Shown here piece by piece: positions 5,108 to 11,120 of a stretch of DNA of 11,120 nucleotides. Where the stretch lies: assembly GCA_026988195.1 (NCBI GenBank), contig JALSLS010000281.1:1-11120 (forward strand), given 5' to 3'. This DNA is from Methylomonas sp. (GTDB taxonomy: Bacteria; Pseudomonadota; Gammaproteobacteria; Methylococcales; Methylomonadaceae). Position 1 is the first letter of the stretch, and each line of letters begins with the position of its first letter. The notes beneath the pieces were generated by a model. That model worked only from the letters and a program-made list of their open reading frames with translations, had not been told where the DNA came from and searched no databases. Both the position numbers and the translations under genes were made by a program.

Positions 5108-7126
5108 ATGTCTGAAAGAAAAATTCTTGTTACTAGTGCTCTACCTTATGCTAATGGCCCCATTCATTTAGGTCACTTGGTTGAATATATTCAAACTGAT
5201 ATTTGGTCTCGCTTTCAAAAACAGCGTGGCAATCACTGTTTATATATTTGTGCAGATGATGCTCATGGTACGCCTATTATGTTGCGTGCTGATAAGGAAG
5301 GTATTACCCCTGAACAACTAATCGCTAATGTTGAAAAAGAACACCGTGCAGATTTTGATGGCTTTGGTGTGGCTTTTGATAATTTTCATAGCACCCACTC
5401 AGAAGAAAACAAACATTTTTCCAGTTTAATTTATACCCGTTTACGGGAAGATGGGCATATTAGTAAGCGTACCATTACCCAAGCCTATGATCCTGTAAAG
5501 AATATGTTTTTACCTGATCGTTTTATCAAAGGTGAATGTCCAAAGTGTGGCGCGAAAGATCAATATGGTGATAACTGTGAAGCCTGTGGTGCAACTTATT
5601 CACCCATTGAATTAAAAAATGCAGTATCTGTGGTTTCGGGTGAAAAGCCCATCGAAAAAGATTCAGAACATTACTTTTTTGATTTAGCTGATTTTACCGA
5701 AATGCTAGAGAGCTGGACAAAAGCAGAAGGTCATTTACAAACTGAAGTTCGTAATAAAATGGCTGAATGGCTGGATAATGGGCTGCATCAATGGGATATT
5801 TCTCGTGATAAACCTTATTTTGGTTTTGAAATTCCCGATGCACCGGGTAAATATTTTTATGTTTGGTTAGATGCTCCCATTGGTTATATGGCCAGCTTTA
5901 AAAACTTATGTGATAAGCAAGGCTTAGATTTTGATGAATACTGGGGTAAAGACAGTGATGTAGAGCTTTATCACTTTATCGGTAAAGACATTATTTATTT
6001 TCACGCCTTATTCTGGCCTGCTATGTTACATGGCGCAGGTTTCAGAACACCAAGCGCTGTTTTTTCCCATGGTTTCTTAACCGTTAATGGTGAAAAGATG
6101 TCTAAATCACGTGGCACCTTTATAAAAGCCCGTACTTATTTAGAACATTTAAACCCAGAGTATTTACGTTATTATTTTGCTGCTAAATTAACCAATGGCA
6201 TTGATGACCTAGATTTAAACTTTGATGATTTTAGCCAACGGGTCAATTCAGACCTCGTGGGTAAAGTGGTTAATATTGCTAGCCGAAGCAGTGGTTTTAT
6301 CAAAAAGCGATTTGAAGGGAAATTATCCCCCACCTGTGCAGAACCTGAATTATTCCAGCAATTTATTGATGCCAATACAGTGATTGCTGAACTTTACGAA
6401 AACCGAGAATTTGGTAAAGCCATGCGCGAGATTATGGCCTTAGCAGATAAAGCGAATCAATATATTGATGAGAAAAAACCTTGGTTGGTGGCTAAAGAAG
6501 AAGGTAAAGATACTGAACTACATAATATTTGTTCAATGGGTATCAATTTATTTCGCTTATTAGTTGCCTATTTAAAACCAGTGATTCCAGTATTAGCAGA
6601 AAATAGCGAAGACTTTTTAAATATTGAAGCACAGGTCTGGCCATCAGCAGCACAACCGCTGCTTGATCACGAGATTAAAAAATTCAAACCCTTAATGACA
6701 CGTGTTGAACAAGATAAAATTGAAGCCATTGTTGAGGCATCAAAAGATAACTTAATAACAGAGCAACAGCCTGAAATAAAAAAATGTGAGCCGATTGCAG
6801 AGGAAATTGAATTTGATGATTTCGCCAAAATTGATTTACGTATTGCCAAAATTATTAAGGCCGAACATGTAAAGGGTGCGGATAAATTATTGCAATTAAC
6901 GGTTGATATTGGTGATGAAACACGTAATGTATTTGCTGGAATAAAATCAGCTTATGCACCTGAAGAGCTAGAAGGTAAGATGACCGTTGTGGTTGCCAAC
7001 CTAAAACCCAGAAAAATGCGTTTTGGTCTGTCCGAAGGTATGGTTTTAGCGGCAGGCCCTGGTGGAAAAGAATTATGGGTGTTAAACCCTGATGAAGGTG
7101 CTCAGCCAGGAATGCGGGTAAAATAG
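5108..7126 (+). CDS. metG: Methionyl-tRNA synthetase
   Basis: A 672-residue class I aminoacyl-tRNA synthetase that charges tRNA-Met in the cytosol. The HIGH-type motif is HLGH (20-23) and the KMSKS loop is at 330-334. The zinc knuckle C144-X2-C147-X9-C157-X2-C160 is complete, as in the E. coli type. Residues about 569-672 form the C-terminal EMAP/Trbp111-like tRNA-binding and dimerisation domain (DFAKIDLRIAKI onward). Length matches the E. coli enzyme. The ATG at 5108 is chosen because the conserved family start (short leader, then KILVTSALPYANG) begins there; an in-frame TTG at 5075 adds eleven residues with no family support and lies at or upstream of the predicted transcription start. It appears to have its own promoter and a strong terminator. 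Confidence 0.98.
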   Translation: MSERKILVTSALPYANGPIHLGHLVEYIQTDIWSRFQKQRGNHCLYICADDAHGTPIMLRADKEGITPEQLIANVEKEHRADFDGFGVAFDNFHSTHSEENKHFSSLIYTRLREDGHISKRTITQAYDPVKNMFLPDRFIKGECPKCGAKDQYGDNCEACGATYSPIELKNAVSVVSGEKPIEKDSEHYFFDLADFTEMLESWTKAEGHLQTEVRNKMAEWLDNGLHQWDISRDKPYFGFEIPDAPGKYFYVWLDAPIGYMASFKNLCDKQGLDFDEYWGKDSDVELYHFIGKDIIYFHALFWPAMLHGAGFRTPSAVFSHGFLTVNGEKMSKSRGTFIKARTYLEHLNPEYLRYYFAAKLTNGIDDLDLNFDDFSQRVNSDLVGKVVNIASRSSGFIKKRFEGKLSPTCAEPELFQQFIDANTVIAELYENREFGKAMREIMALADKANQYIDEKKPWLVAKEEGKDTELHNICSMGINLFRLLVAYLKPVIPVLAENSEDFLNIEAQVWPSAAQPLLDHEIKKFKPLMTRVEQDKIEAIVEASKDNLITEQQPEIKKCEPIAEEIEFDDFAKIDLRIAKIIKAEHVKGADKLLQLTVDIGDETRNVFAGIKSAYAPEELEGKMTVVVANLKPRKMRFGLSEGMVLAAGPGGKELWVLNPDEGAQPGMRVK

Positions 7127-7143
7127 CATCAAATTTATTAAAT

Positions 7144-7210
7144 AAAGATTTATTTTGTCATCCCCTAATTGCGAGGATGTGAAGGGGACAAAACCAATTA
7201 AATCTTTTTT
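7144..7210 (+). terminator. Bipartite terminator hairpin after metG
   Basis: The outer stem aaagattta (7144-7152) pairs perfectly with taaatcttt (7199-7207), whose 3' side runs into a six-T tract (7205-7210). Inside it, ttttgt plus cccct (within 7153-7166) pairs with aggggacaaaa (7183-7193), with a three-base bulge. The T tract makes it a convincing Rho-independent terminator for metG. An alternative inner pairing, catcc (7159-7163) with ggatg (7175-7179), exists, so a role as a switchable leader for the Hcp-like gene 42 bases downstream is possible. Confidence 0.7.
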
Positions 7211-7251
7211 CAATACTCTCTTTTAAACCTCCAAATCATTAGAGATAAAAA

Positions 7252-8928
7252 ATGTTTTGTTACCACTGTCAAGAAGCCAAAAAAAACCTAGTTTGTGACA
7301 AAACTGGGATTTGCGGTAAAAAAGAAAATGTATCCAGCCTGCAAGATATGCTGATGTTTAGCTTAAAAGGCTTAGCATTTTACTGCACTCAAGCAGAAGA
7401 ATTTGGCTTGGTCAGTGATAAAACCAACCAGTTTATGGCTAAAGCTTTATTCTCGATGGTAACCAATGTTAATTTCTCAGCAGATGACTTTGTCAGCTTA
7501 ATTGATGAAGCCATTCGCCGTAGAAATTCAATCAGACAGCAATTTTTAGCTGCCTATCAACAAAAACATGAGCAAGCATTTAGCCAAACATTAACAGAAG
7601 AAGCCGAATGGCAATATGATGCTGTTGACGAACAAGCTTTTACTGATAAAGGTAAAAATGTTGGGGTGGAAAAAGATAATGAAATACTTGACCCTGATAT
7701 TCATGCGCTACAAGAAACTTTGTTATATGCAGTGAAAGGTTTAGGGTCCTTAGCAGTACATAATGCAGAAATGAATATTGAATCAGCCGAGCAATATCAT
7801 TTTATGCACCAAGCATTAAGCTTTACTTTAAATAAAGACAACACAATAGAAGCGGTATTGACATTAGTTGTGCAAAGTGGAAAGTTAGGTTTATCTGCCA
7901 TGGCTCTATTAGAAAAAGCCAATAGCAAAAAATTTGGAGCACCCGCCCCTACAAAAGTACACTTAGATACTTTAGAAAACCCGGGTATTTTAGTTTCGGG
8001 ACATGATCTGCGTGATATTGACGATTTATTAGCGCAAACGGCAGGCACAGGTATTGATGTTTATACCCACGGAGAAGCCATTTCAGCCCATGCTTATCCA
8101 GCCTTTAAAAAATATTTTAACCTAGTCGCCAACTATGGTGGTGCATGGCAAGCTCAAAAAACAGAGTTTCCTAAGTTTAATGGGCCGATTTTAGTGACGA
8201 CTAATAGCATTCAACAACCCAAAAAGACTTATCAAGACAGGTTGTTCAGCACGGGGATGGTAGCATGGACAGATGTGCCCCACATAGCAGATCGAAAACC
8301 TGGACAGCGCAAAGATTTTAGTGAAATTATTGATATCGCCAAACAAAGTGAAGTACCCACAACACTGACAGAAGGAGCTTACCAAATAGGTTTCGGACTT
8401 GCCGCGTTAACCGAGTTAACCACAAAAATTGCAGATGCCATTAAAGCAGAAAAAATTAAACGTATTATTGTGTTAACAGGCACAGATGGCCGGCATAAAG
8501 AACGTAAATATTACACTGAATTAGCGCAAGCATTACCCGAAAACACCCTAATCATTACCGCAGGTGATGTTAAATACCGCTTTCTAACACATGATTTTGG
8601 TCAGATTGAGGGTATTCCTAGGTTACTAGATGCTGGGCAAAGCAGTGACTTCAGTGTCATTATTAGCTTTTTACAAGAGCTACAGCAGTCCTTGGCTTTG
8701 GAAGCATTAAATGATTTACCTGTTTCTTTTAATATTTCTTGGTACGAACAAAAAACCATTTTAATGATGCTCGCTTTGTTTTCATTAGGCTTTAAAAATA
8801 TGCGAGTAGGCCCAACCTTGCCCCCCTTTTTTACCCCAGCTATCTTAGAATTATTAACGGACAAGTATGCTTTAAAAGGTATTGATACAGTAGAAAGTGA
8901 TATAGAATCTATGTTGGCAGGAAGCTGA
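7252..8928 (+). CDS. hcp: Hybrid cluster protein (Hcp) homologue lacking all four hybrid-cluster cysteines
   Basis: A 558-residue, full-length homologue of Hcp, the NO/hydroxylamine reductase with an N-terminal Fe-S cubane and a hybrid Fe-S-O cluster. The cubane cysteines C3, C6, C15 and C21 have the CX2CX8CX5C spacing of Desulfovibrio-type Hcp, not the E. coli spacing. In the pocket H251 (GHDLRD), E275 (THGE), E499 and K501 (WYEQK) are kept. The four Cys ligands are replaced by S319 (TTNSI, usually TTNCI), T411 (GTDGRHKER, usually GCDGRHKER), D439 (TAGDVKYR, usually TAGCAKYR) and S464 (DAGQSSD, usually DAGQCND). No cysteine follows C45. The surrounding motifs and frame are intact, so it is not a decayed gene. 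A normal hybrid cluster cannot form; the remaining His/Glu/Asp set might hold another metal site, or the protein may only transfer electrons or bind a partner. The ATG at 7252 puts C3-X2-C6 at the terminus, as in the family. The RnfB-like gene follows after 6 bases. Confidence 0.93.
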   Translation: MFCYHCQEAKKNLVCDKTGICGKKENVSSLQDMLMFSLKGLAFYCTQAEEFGLVSDKTNQFMAKALFSMVTNVNFSADDFVSLIDEAIRRRNSIRQQFLAAYQQKHEQAFSQTLTEEAEWQYDAVDEQAFTDKGKNVGVEKDNEILDPDIHALQETLLYAVKGLGSLAVHNAEMNIESAEQYHFMHQALSFTLNKDNTIEAVLTLVVQSGKLGLSAMALLEKANSKKFGAPAPTKVHLDTLENPGILVSGHDLRDIDDLLAQTAGTGIDVYTHGEAISAHAYPAFKKYFNLVANYGGAWQAQKTEFPKFNGPILVTTNSIQQPKKTYQDRLFSTGMVAWTDVPHIADRKPGQRKDFSEIIDIAKQSEVPTTLTEGAYQIGFGLAALTELTTKIADAIKAEKIKRIIVLTGTDGRHKERKYYTELAQALPENTLIITAGDVKYRFLTHDFGQIEGIPRLLDAGQSSDFSVIISFLQELQQSLALEALNDLPVSFNISWYEQKTILMMLALFSLGFKNMRVGPTLPPFFTPAILELLTDKYALKGIDTVESDIESMLAGS

Positions 8929-8934
8929 GTTAAA

Positions 8935-9492
8935 ATGACTCTATTGCTAGCAGATCAAATTGATGCTTTATTGCCACAAACCCAATGTACACAATGTGGG
9001 TATCAAGGCTGTAAACCTTATGCACAAGCGATTAGTGAAAATAAAGCAGAAATAAATCAATGCCCTCCAGGTGGCGCGCTAGGGATTGCCAAATTAGCGT
9101 CTTTGCTAGGAATAGATGAAAAACCATTAAATCCAGATTTTGGTACCGAACACCCTAGAAAAGTAGCCTTTATTATCGAAGCTGACTGTATTGGGTGTAC
9201 TAAGTGCCTTCCCCCTTGCCCTGTAGATGCTATTCTGGGTGCTAATAAACACATGCACACTGTTATTGCGGATGAGTGTACCGGTTGTGAATTATGTATT
9301 GCTCCATGCCCAGTAGACTGTATTATTATGGCTGATTTGGATAACCCTTCAGCGTGGGATCAAGCCGCAGCAGATCATGCCAAGCAACGCTATCAAAACA
9401 AACAACAAAGACAACAAAAGCAAGTAGAAGAAAAAGCTGAGCGGCAAAAAAAGCAAAAGCAGATGCTAGCAAAACTGAAAGCTAAAAAATAA
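8935..9492 (+). CDS. rsxB: Soluble RnfB/RsxB-like polyferredoxin
   Basis: A 185-residue Fe-S electron-transfer protein. Residues 8-48 are the RnfB-type four-cysteine cluster domain (C18, C21, C26, C43, with CGYQGC and CPPGG). Two ferredoxin motifs follow: C85-X2-C88-X2-C91-X3-C95 and C115-X2-C118-X2-C121-X3-C125. This gives three predicted [4Fe-4S] clusters. The membrane helix that normally starts RnfB is absent and no other rnf genes lie nearby, so it is a stand-alone cytosolic paralogue rather than part of the Rnf complex. Residues about 148-185 are a highly charged Lys/Gln/Glu-rich tail, probably helical. The gene starts 6 bases after the Hcp-like stop with AGGAAG about 10 bases upstream, indicating co-transcription and probably translational coupling. 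The natural inference is that it supplies or accepts electrons for the Hcp-like protein. Confidence 0.88.
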   Translation: MTLLLADQIDALLPQTQCTQCGYQGCKPYAQAISENKAEINQCPPGGALGIAKLASLLGIDEKPLNPDFGTEHPRKVAFIIEADCIGCTKCLPPCPVDAILGANKHMHTVIADECTGCELCIAPCPVDCIIMADLDNPSAWDQAAADHAKQRYQNKQQRQQKQVEEKAERQKKQKQMLAKLKAKK

Positions 9493-9493
9493 A

Positions 9494-9519
9494 CTGACTA
9501 TTGCTTTTTCCCGTATAAT
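9494..9519 (+). promoter_or_regulatory. Predicted promoter of tRNA-Arg
   Basis: TATAAT (9514-9519) is a perfect -10 box 18 bases before the tRNA 5' end. The best -35 candidate, CTGACT (9494-9499), matches four of six positions but its spacing is only 14 bases, and it lies just after the preceding stop codon. The -10 call is good and the -35 call weak. Confidence 0.5.
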
Positions 9520-9537
9520 TGCTTTTCTACACAATAT

Positions 9538-9614
9538 GCGCCCGTAGCTCAGCTGGATAGAGTGTCGCCCTCCGAAGGCGAATGTCGGATGTTCGAATCA
9601 TCTCGGGCGCGCCA
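9538..9614 (+). tRNA. tRNA-Arg(CCG)
   Basis: A complete 77-base cloverleaf. The acceptor stem GCGCCCG (9538-9544) pairs with CGGGCGC (9604-9610). The D stem is 9547-9550 with 9560-9563. The anticodon stem TCGCC/GGCGA (9565-9569, 9577-9581) holds the loop CTCCGAA, giving anticodon CCG (9572-9574), which reads CGG arginine codons. The T stem GGATG/CATCT encloses TTCGAAT. The discriminator base is G9611 and CCA (9612-9614) is encoded. The D and T stems each contain one G-T wobble. It closely resembles the E. coli tRNA-Arg(CCG). Confidence 0.97.
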
Positions 9615-9629
9615 TTTCGATAAAATAAG

Positions 9630-9669
9630 CAGCTTATAAATTCCGCATCCGTGACCGCGCGAAGTATAT
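9630..9669 (+). repeat. Palindromic repeat family, copy C (half element beside the tRNA)
   Basis: Bases 9644-9668 match the 25-base repeat core at 115-139 with three differences. The preceding cagcttataaattc (9630-9643) is the reverse complement of bases 1-12 plus its continuation in copy A. Only one end of the element is present, starting 16 bases after the tRNA CCA. No inverted partner is seen within the next 100 bases. Confidence 0.65.
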
Positions 9670-10021
9670 ACGTGAGGAGTTACACTTTTTAGTATCAATA
9701 GAATATCAGGCTCGATTGAAAATAATAACAAAGAATAATTCCCTGAATCTAACCTTTTTTCTAGTAATCTAGCTAGAATTTTGAGACAAAATAAATTAAT
9801 TTCAAGCGTATCTAACATTCATATATTTACTGAAAAGCTGCATTCACAGTTTAAGGTGAGTGTCCATTACAAAACAGAATCATCTCTATATTCAAGCTTT
9901 AAACAAAGACTAGACCAAAGGCCAACCCTTCAAATTTTTCTAACAAGCTTAGGGTTTTACCAAGCATCTCTTTGATTAAGCAATAATTAAGACTGTTACT
10001 GTGAATAAACCATTGAGTTGG
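9670..10021. other. Non-coding spacer between tRNA-Arg and ribF
   Basis: About 350 AT-rich bases with no supportable gene. A 64-codon frame at 9781-9975 begins with TTG, has no ribosome binding site and no recognisable motif. The only structure seen is a weak 6-bp hairpin, ttctag/ctagaa (9759-9764, 9773-9778). No terminator for the tRNA and no RNA family were recognised. An FMN riboswitch would be unusual before ribF, and I do not see its conserved elements. Confidence 0.5.
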
Positions 10022-10030
10022 TGGTAGAAT
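10022..10030 (+). promoter_or_regulatory. Predicted extended -10 promoter of ribF-ileS
   Basis: TGGTAGAAT is an extended -10 element (hexamer TAGAAT, five of six), of the same form as TGGCATAAT before metG. The -35 region is poor. Transcription would start about 24 bases before the ribF ATG, and that short leader has no clear Shine-Dalgarno sequence. Confidence 0.45.
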
Positions 10031-10060
10031 GATAGCCTTTTTTAATTATTTTACCAGTTA

Positions 10061-10990
10061 ATGCGATTAATTAGGGGCTTAACCCATCTAAAACCATTAC
10101 TAGATGGCTGTGTATTAACCGTCGGAAATTTTGACGGGGTACATACAGGGCATAAAAAGGTGATAGAAAAGCTTGCGGCAAAGGGTAAAAGTTTAGGGCT
10201 TCCTGTTGTGGTTATGATGTTTGAGCCTCAGCCCTTAGAATTCTTTTTAGCCGATAACGCGCCTTCTCGGTTGACTCGGTTACGAGAAAAAGTTATTCAG
10301 TTTAAATCCTTAGCTGTTGATAAACTTGTTATCATTAAGTTTAATCAAGCAACGGCAAACTATAATGCTGAAAACTTTATTACTGACTATTTAGTCGATA
10401 AATTAAATGTTAAACACTTAGTGATTGGGGATGATTTTCACTTTGGTAAAGCACGCCGTGGAAATTTTGCCATGCTTACAGAAAAAGGCCTTGAATATGG
10501 CTTTAATGTTGAATCGACTGATTCATTTTTTGTGAATCAACATCGAGTGAGTAGTACACTGATTAGAGATGCTTTAGGGCAAGGCGAATTAGTTAAAGCT
10601 AAAATGATGCTCGGAAGGGATTACTCTGTTTGTGGCAGGGTTGCTCATGGTAATAAACGGGGTAGGACGATTGGCTTCCCAACGGCTAACATTCTCATGT
10701 TTAGGCGTAATACGCCTATTACTGGCGTGTATGCAGTAACTATGACCGGTATAGATGATAGAGAAATACAAGGCATTGCCAATGTAGGTACTCGACCCAC
10801 AGTTGATGGTGGGAAAAGAGTTATTTTAGAAACGCATTTGTTCGATTTTAATCAAGAAATCTATGGACAGTATGTGGAAGTTTTTTTTAAGAAAAAAATT
10901 AGAGATGAGGTTCGTTTTAAATCATTAAATGAGCTACAAGTACAAATAAAAAAAGATATTATTGTTGCGAAACAGATTTTAATGCATTAA
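10061..10990 (+). CDS. ribF: Bifunctional riboflavin kinase/FAD synthetase
   Basis: A 309-residue cytosolic enzyme that phosphorylates riboflavin to FMN and adenylylates FMN to FAD. The N-terminal FAD synthetase (nucleotidyltransferase) domain has GNFDGVHTGH (22-31), the HXGH-type site, and VSSTLIR (163-169). The C-terminal riboflavin kinase domain (about 184-309) has GRTIGFPTAN (201-210) with the Thr/Asn of the PTAN motif, NVGTRP (241-246) and the presumed catalytic E257. Length is usual for proteobacteria. The MRLIRGL start matches the family start, so the ATG is secure despite a weak ribosome binding site. ileS follows after 59 bases, the common ribF-ileS order in gammaproteobacteria. Confidence 0.97.
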   Translation: MRLIRGLTHLKPLLDGCVLTVGNFDGVHTGHKKVIEKLAAKGKSLGLPVVVMMFEPQPLEFFLADNAPSRLTRLREKVIQFKSLAVDKLVIIKFNQATANYNAENFITDYLVDKLNVKHLVIGDDFHFGKARRGNFAMLTEKGLEYGFNVESTDSFFVNQHRVSSTLIRDALGQGELVKAKMMLGRDYSVCGRVAHGNKRGRTIGFPTANILMFRRNTPITGVYAVTMTGIDDREIQGIANVGTRPTVDGGKRVILETHLFDFNQEIYGQYVEVFFKKKIRDEVRFKSLNELQVQIKKDIIVAKQILMH

Positions 10991-10991
10991 G

Positions 10992-11014
10992 CCCCCCCCC
11001 TTTAAAATTTTAAA
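10992..11014. other. C9 homopolymer followed by a 14-bp AT palindrome
   Basis: Nine consecutive C (10992-11000) directly follow the ribF stop and one G. They are followed by tttaaaattttaaa (11001-11014), a perfect palindrome. A C9 run is slippage-prone and stands out in this AT-rich DNA. It lies in the ribF-ileS gap, 35 bases before the ileS start, and may be neutral. Confidence 0.5.
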
Positions 11015-11049
11015 CGCAGATTACCCTTTATATAGTCGAAGCTAGAAAA

Positions 11050-11120
11050 ATGGAATACAAAAAAACACTTAATTTACCTAAAACCGCTTTCCCAATGAAA
11101 GGCAATTTGGCTCAACGTGA
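11050..11120 (+). CDS. ileS: Isoleucyl-tRNA synthetase, N-terminal fragment (cut by window end)
   Basis: Twenty-three codons are visible. The protein begins MEYKKTLNLPKTAFPMKGNL, matching the start of gammaproteobacterial IleRS (E. coli has DYKSTLNLPETGFPMRGDL). The enzyme charges tRNA-Ile. Its position 59 bases after ribF supports the call. No catalytic motif lies within the visible part, and the ribosome binding site is weak. Confidence 0.9.
   Translation, partial: MEYKKTLNLPKTAFPMKGNLAQR

Noticed and set aside
8601..8864. 87-codon minus-strand frame inside the Hcp-like gene
   Set aside because: The sense strand encodes conserved Hcp motifs (DAGQ, WYEQK, VGPTLP), so the antisense frame is a shadow.
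7252..8928. Hcp-like gene as a pseudogene
   Set aside because: The frame is complete, length is normal, and motifs around every changed ligand are preserved; the changes are whole-codon substitutions at ligand positions rather than frameshifts or stops.
9549..9818. 89-codon open frame on the minus strand
   Set aside because: Its C-terminal part is the antisense of the tRNA-Arg gene and repeat copy C; no family resemblance or start signal.
9781..9975. 64-codon open frame on the plus strand between tRNA-Arg and ribF
   Set aside because: It begins with TTG, lacks a ribosome binding site, shows no motif or signal peptide, and lies in AT-rich DNA where such frames arise by chance.
9976..10060. 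FMN riboswitch before ribF
   Set aside because: The predicted leader is only about 24 bases and I see none of the conserved riboswitch segments.

Overview
The window reads as AT-rich chromosomal DNA from a free-living gammaproteobacterium. The Mrp, MetG, RibF and IleS proteins look gammaproteobacterial, ribF-ileS has the usual order of that group, and the tRNA-Arg(CCG) closely resembles the E. coli one. An aerobic, c-cytochrome-rich group such as the methanotrophs (Methylococcales) fits the diheme peroxidase, the protoglobin and the palindromic repeats between genes. That assignment is a guess from memory, not a demonstrated identity.

Layout. Bases 1-222 hold a palindromic repeat element and a second hairpin. 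Bases 223-2025 encode a periplasmic protein with a Sco/SenC-like thioredoxin domain fused to a MauG/CcpA-type diheme peroxidase. It converges on mrp (apbC), an Fe-S carrier ATPase on the minus strand (2088-3179), with two hairpins between them. A divergent regulatory region (3180-3414) carries two candidate operators. It leads into a three-gene plus-strand cluster: a single-domain protoglobin (3415-3975), a Roadblock/LC7 protein (3994-4356) and a small secreted helical protein of unknown function (4406-4801). Bases 4802-5107 are non-coding and contain a degenerate repeat, a perfect 30-bp inverted repeat and the metG promoter. metG (5108-7126) ends in a large bipartite terminator. Then come a hybrid cluster protein (Hcp) homologue (7252-8928) and, 6 bases later, a soluble RnfB-like polyferredoxin (8935-9492). 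A tRNA-Arg(CCG) gene (9538-9614), another repeat copy and about 400 bases of apparently empty DNA precede ribF (10061-10990) and the start of ileS (11050 onward, cut by the window end).

The most striking observation is the Hcp homologue. It keeps the four N-terminal cysteines of the cubane cluster and the His, two Glu and Lys positions of the hybrid-cluster pocket. All four pocket cysteines are replaced (Ser319, Thr411, Asp439, Ser464) and there is no cysteine after residue 45. The frame is fully open and the surrounding motifs are preserved, so this looks like a remodelled enzyme rather than a decayed gene. Its close coupling to an RnfB-like ferredoxin suggests a dedicated two-protein redox module with a different active site. 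The second candidate system is the protoglobin-Roadblock-secreted protein cluster, which could be a small gas-sensing circuit. A third thread is a dispersed repeat family with a shared 25-bp core near positions 115, 2048 and 9644.
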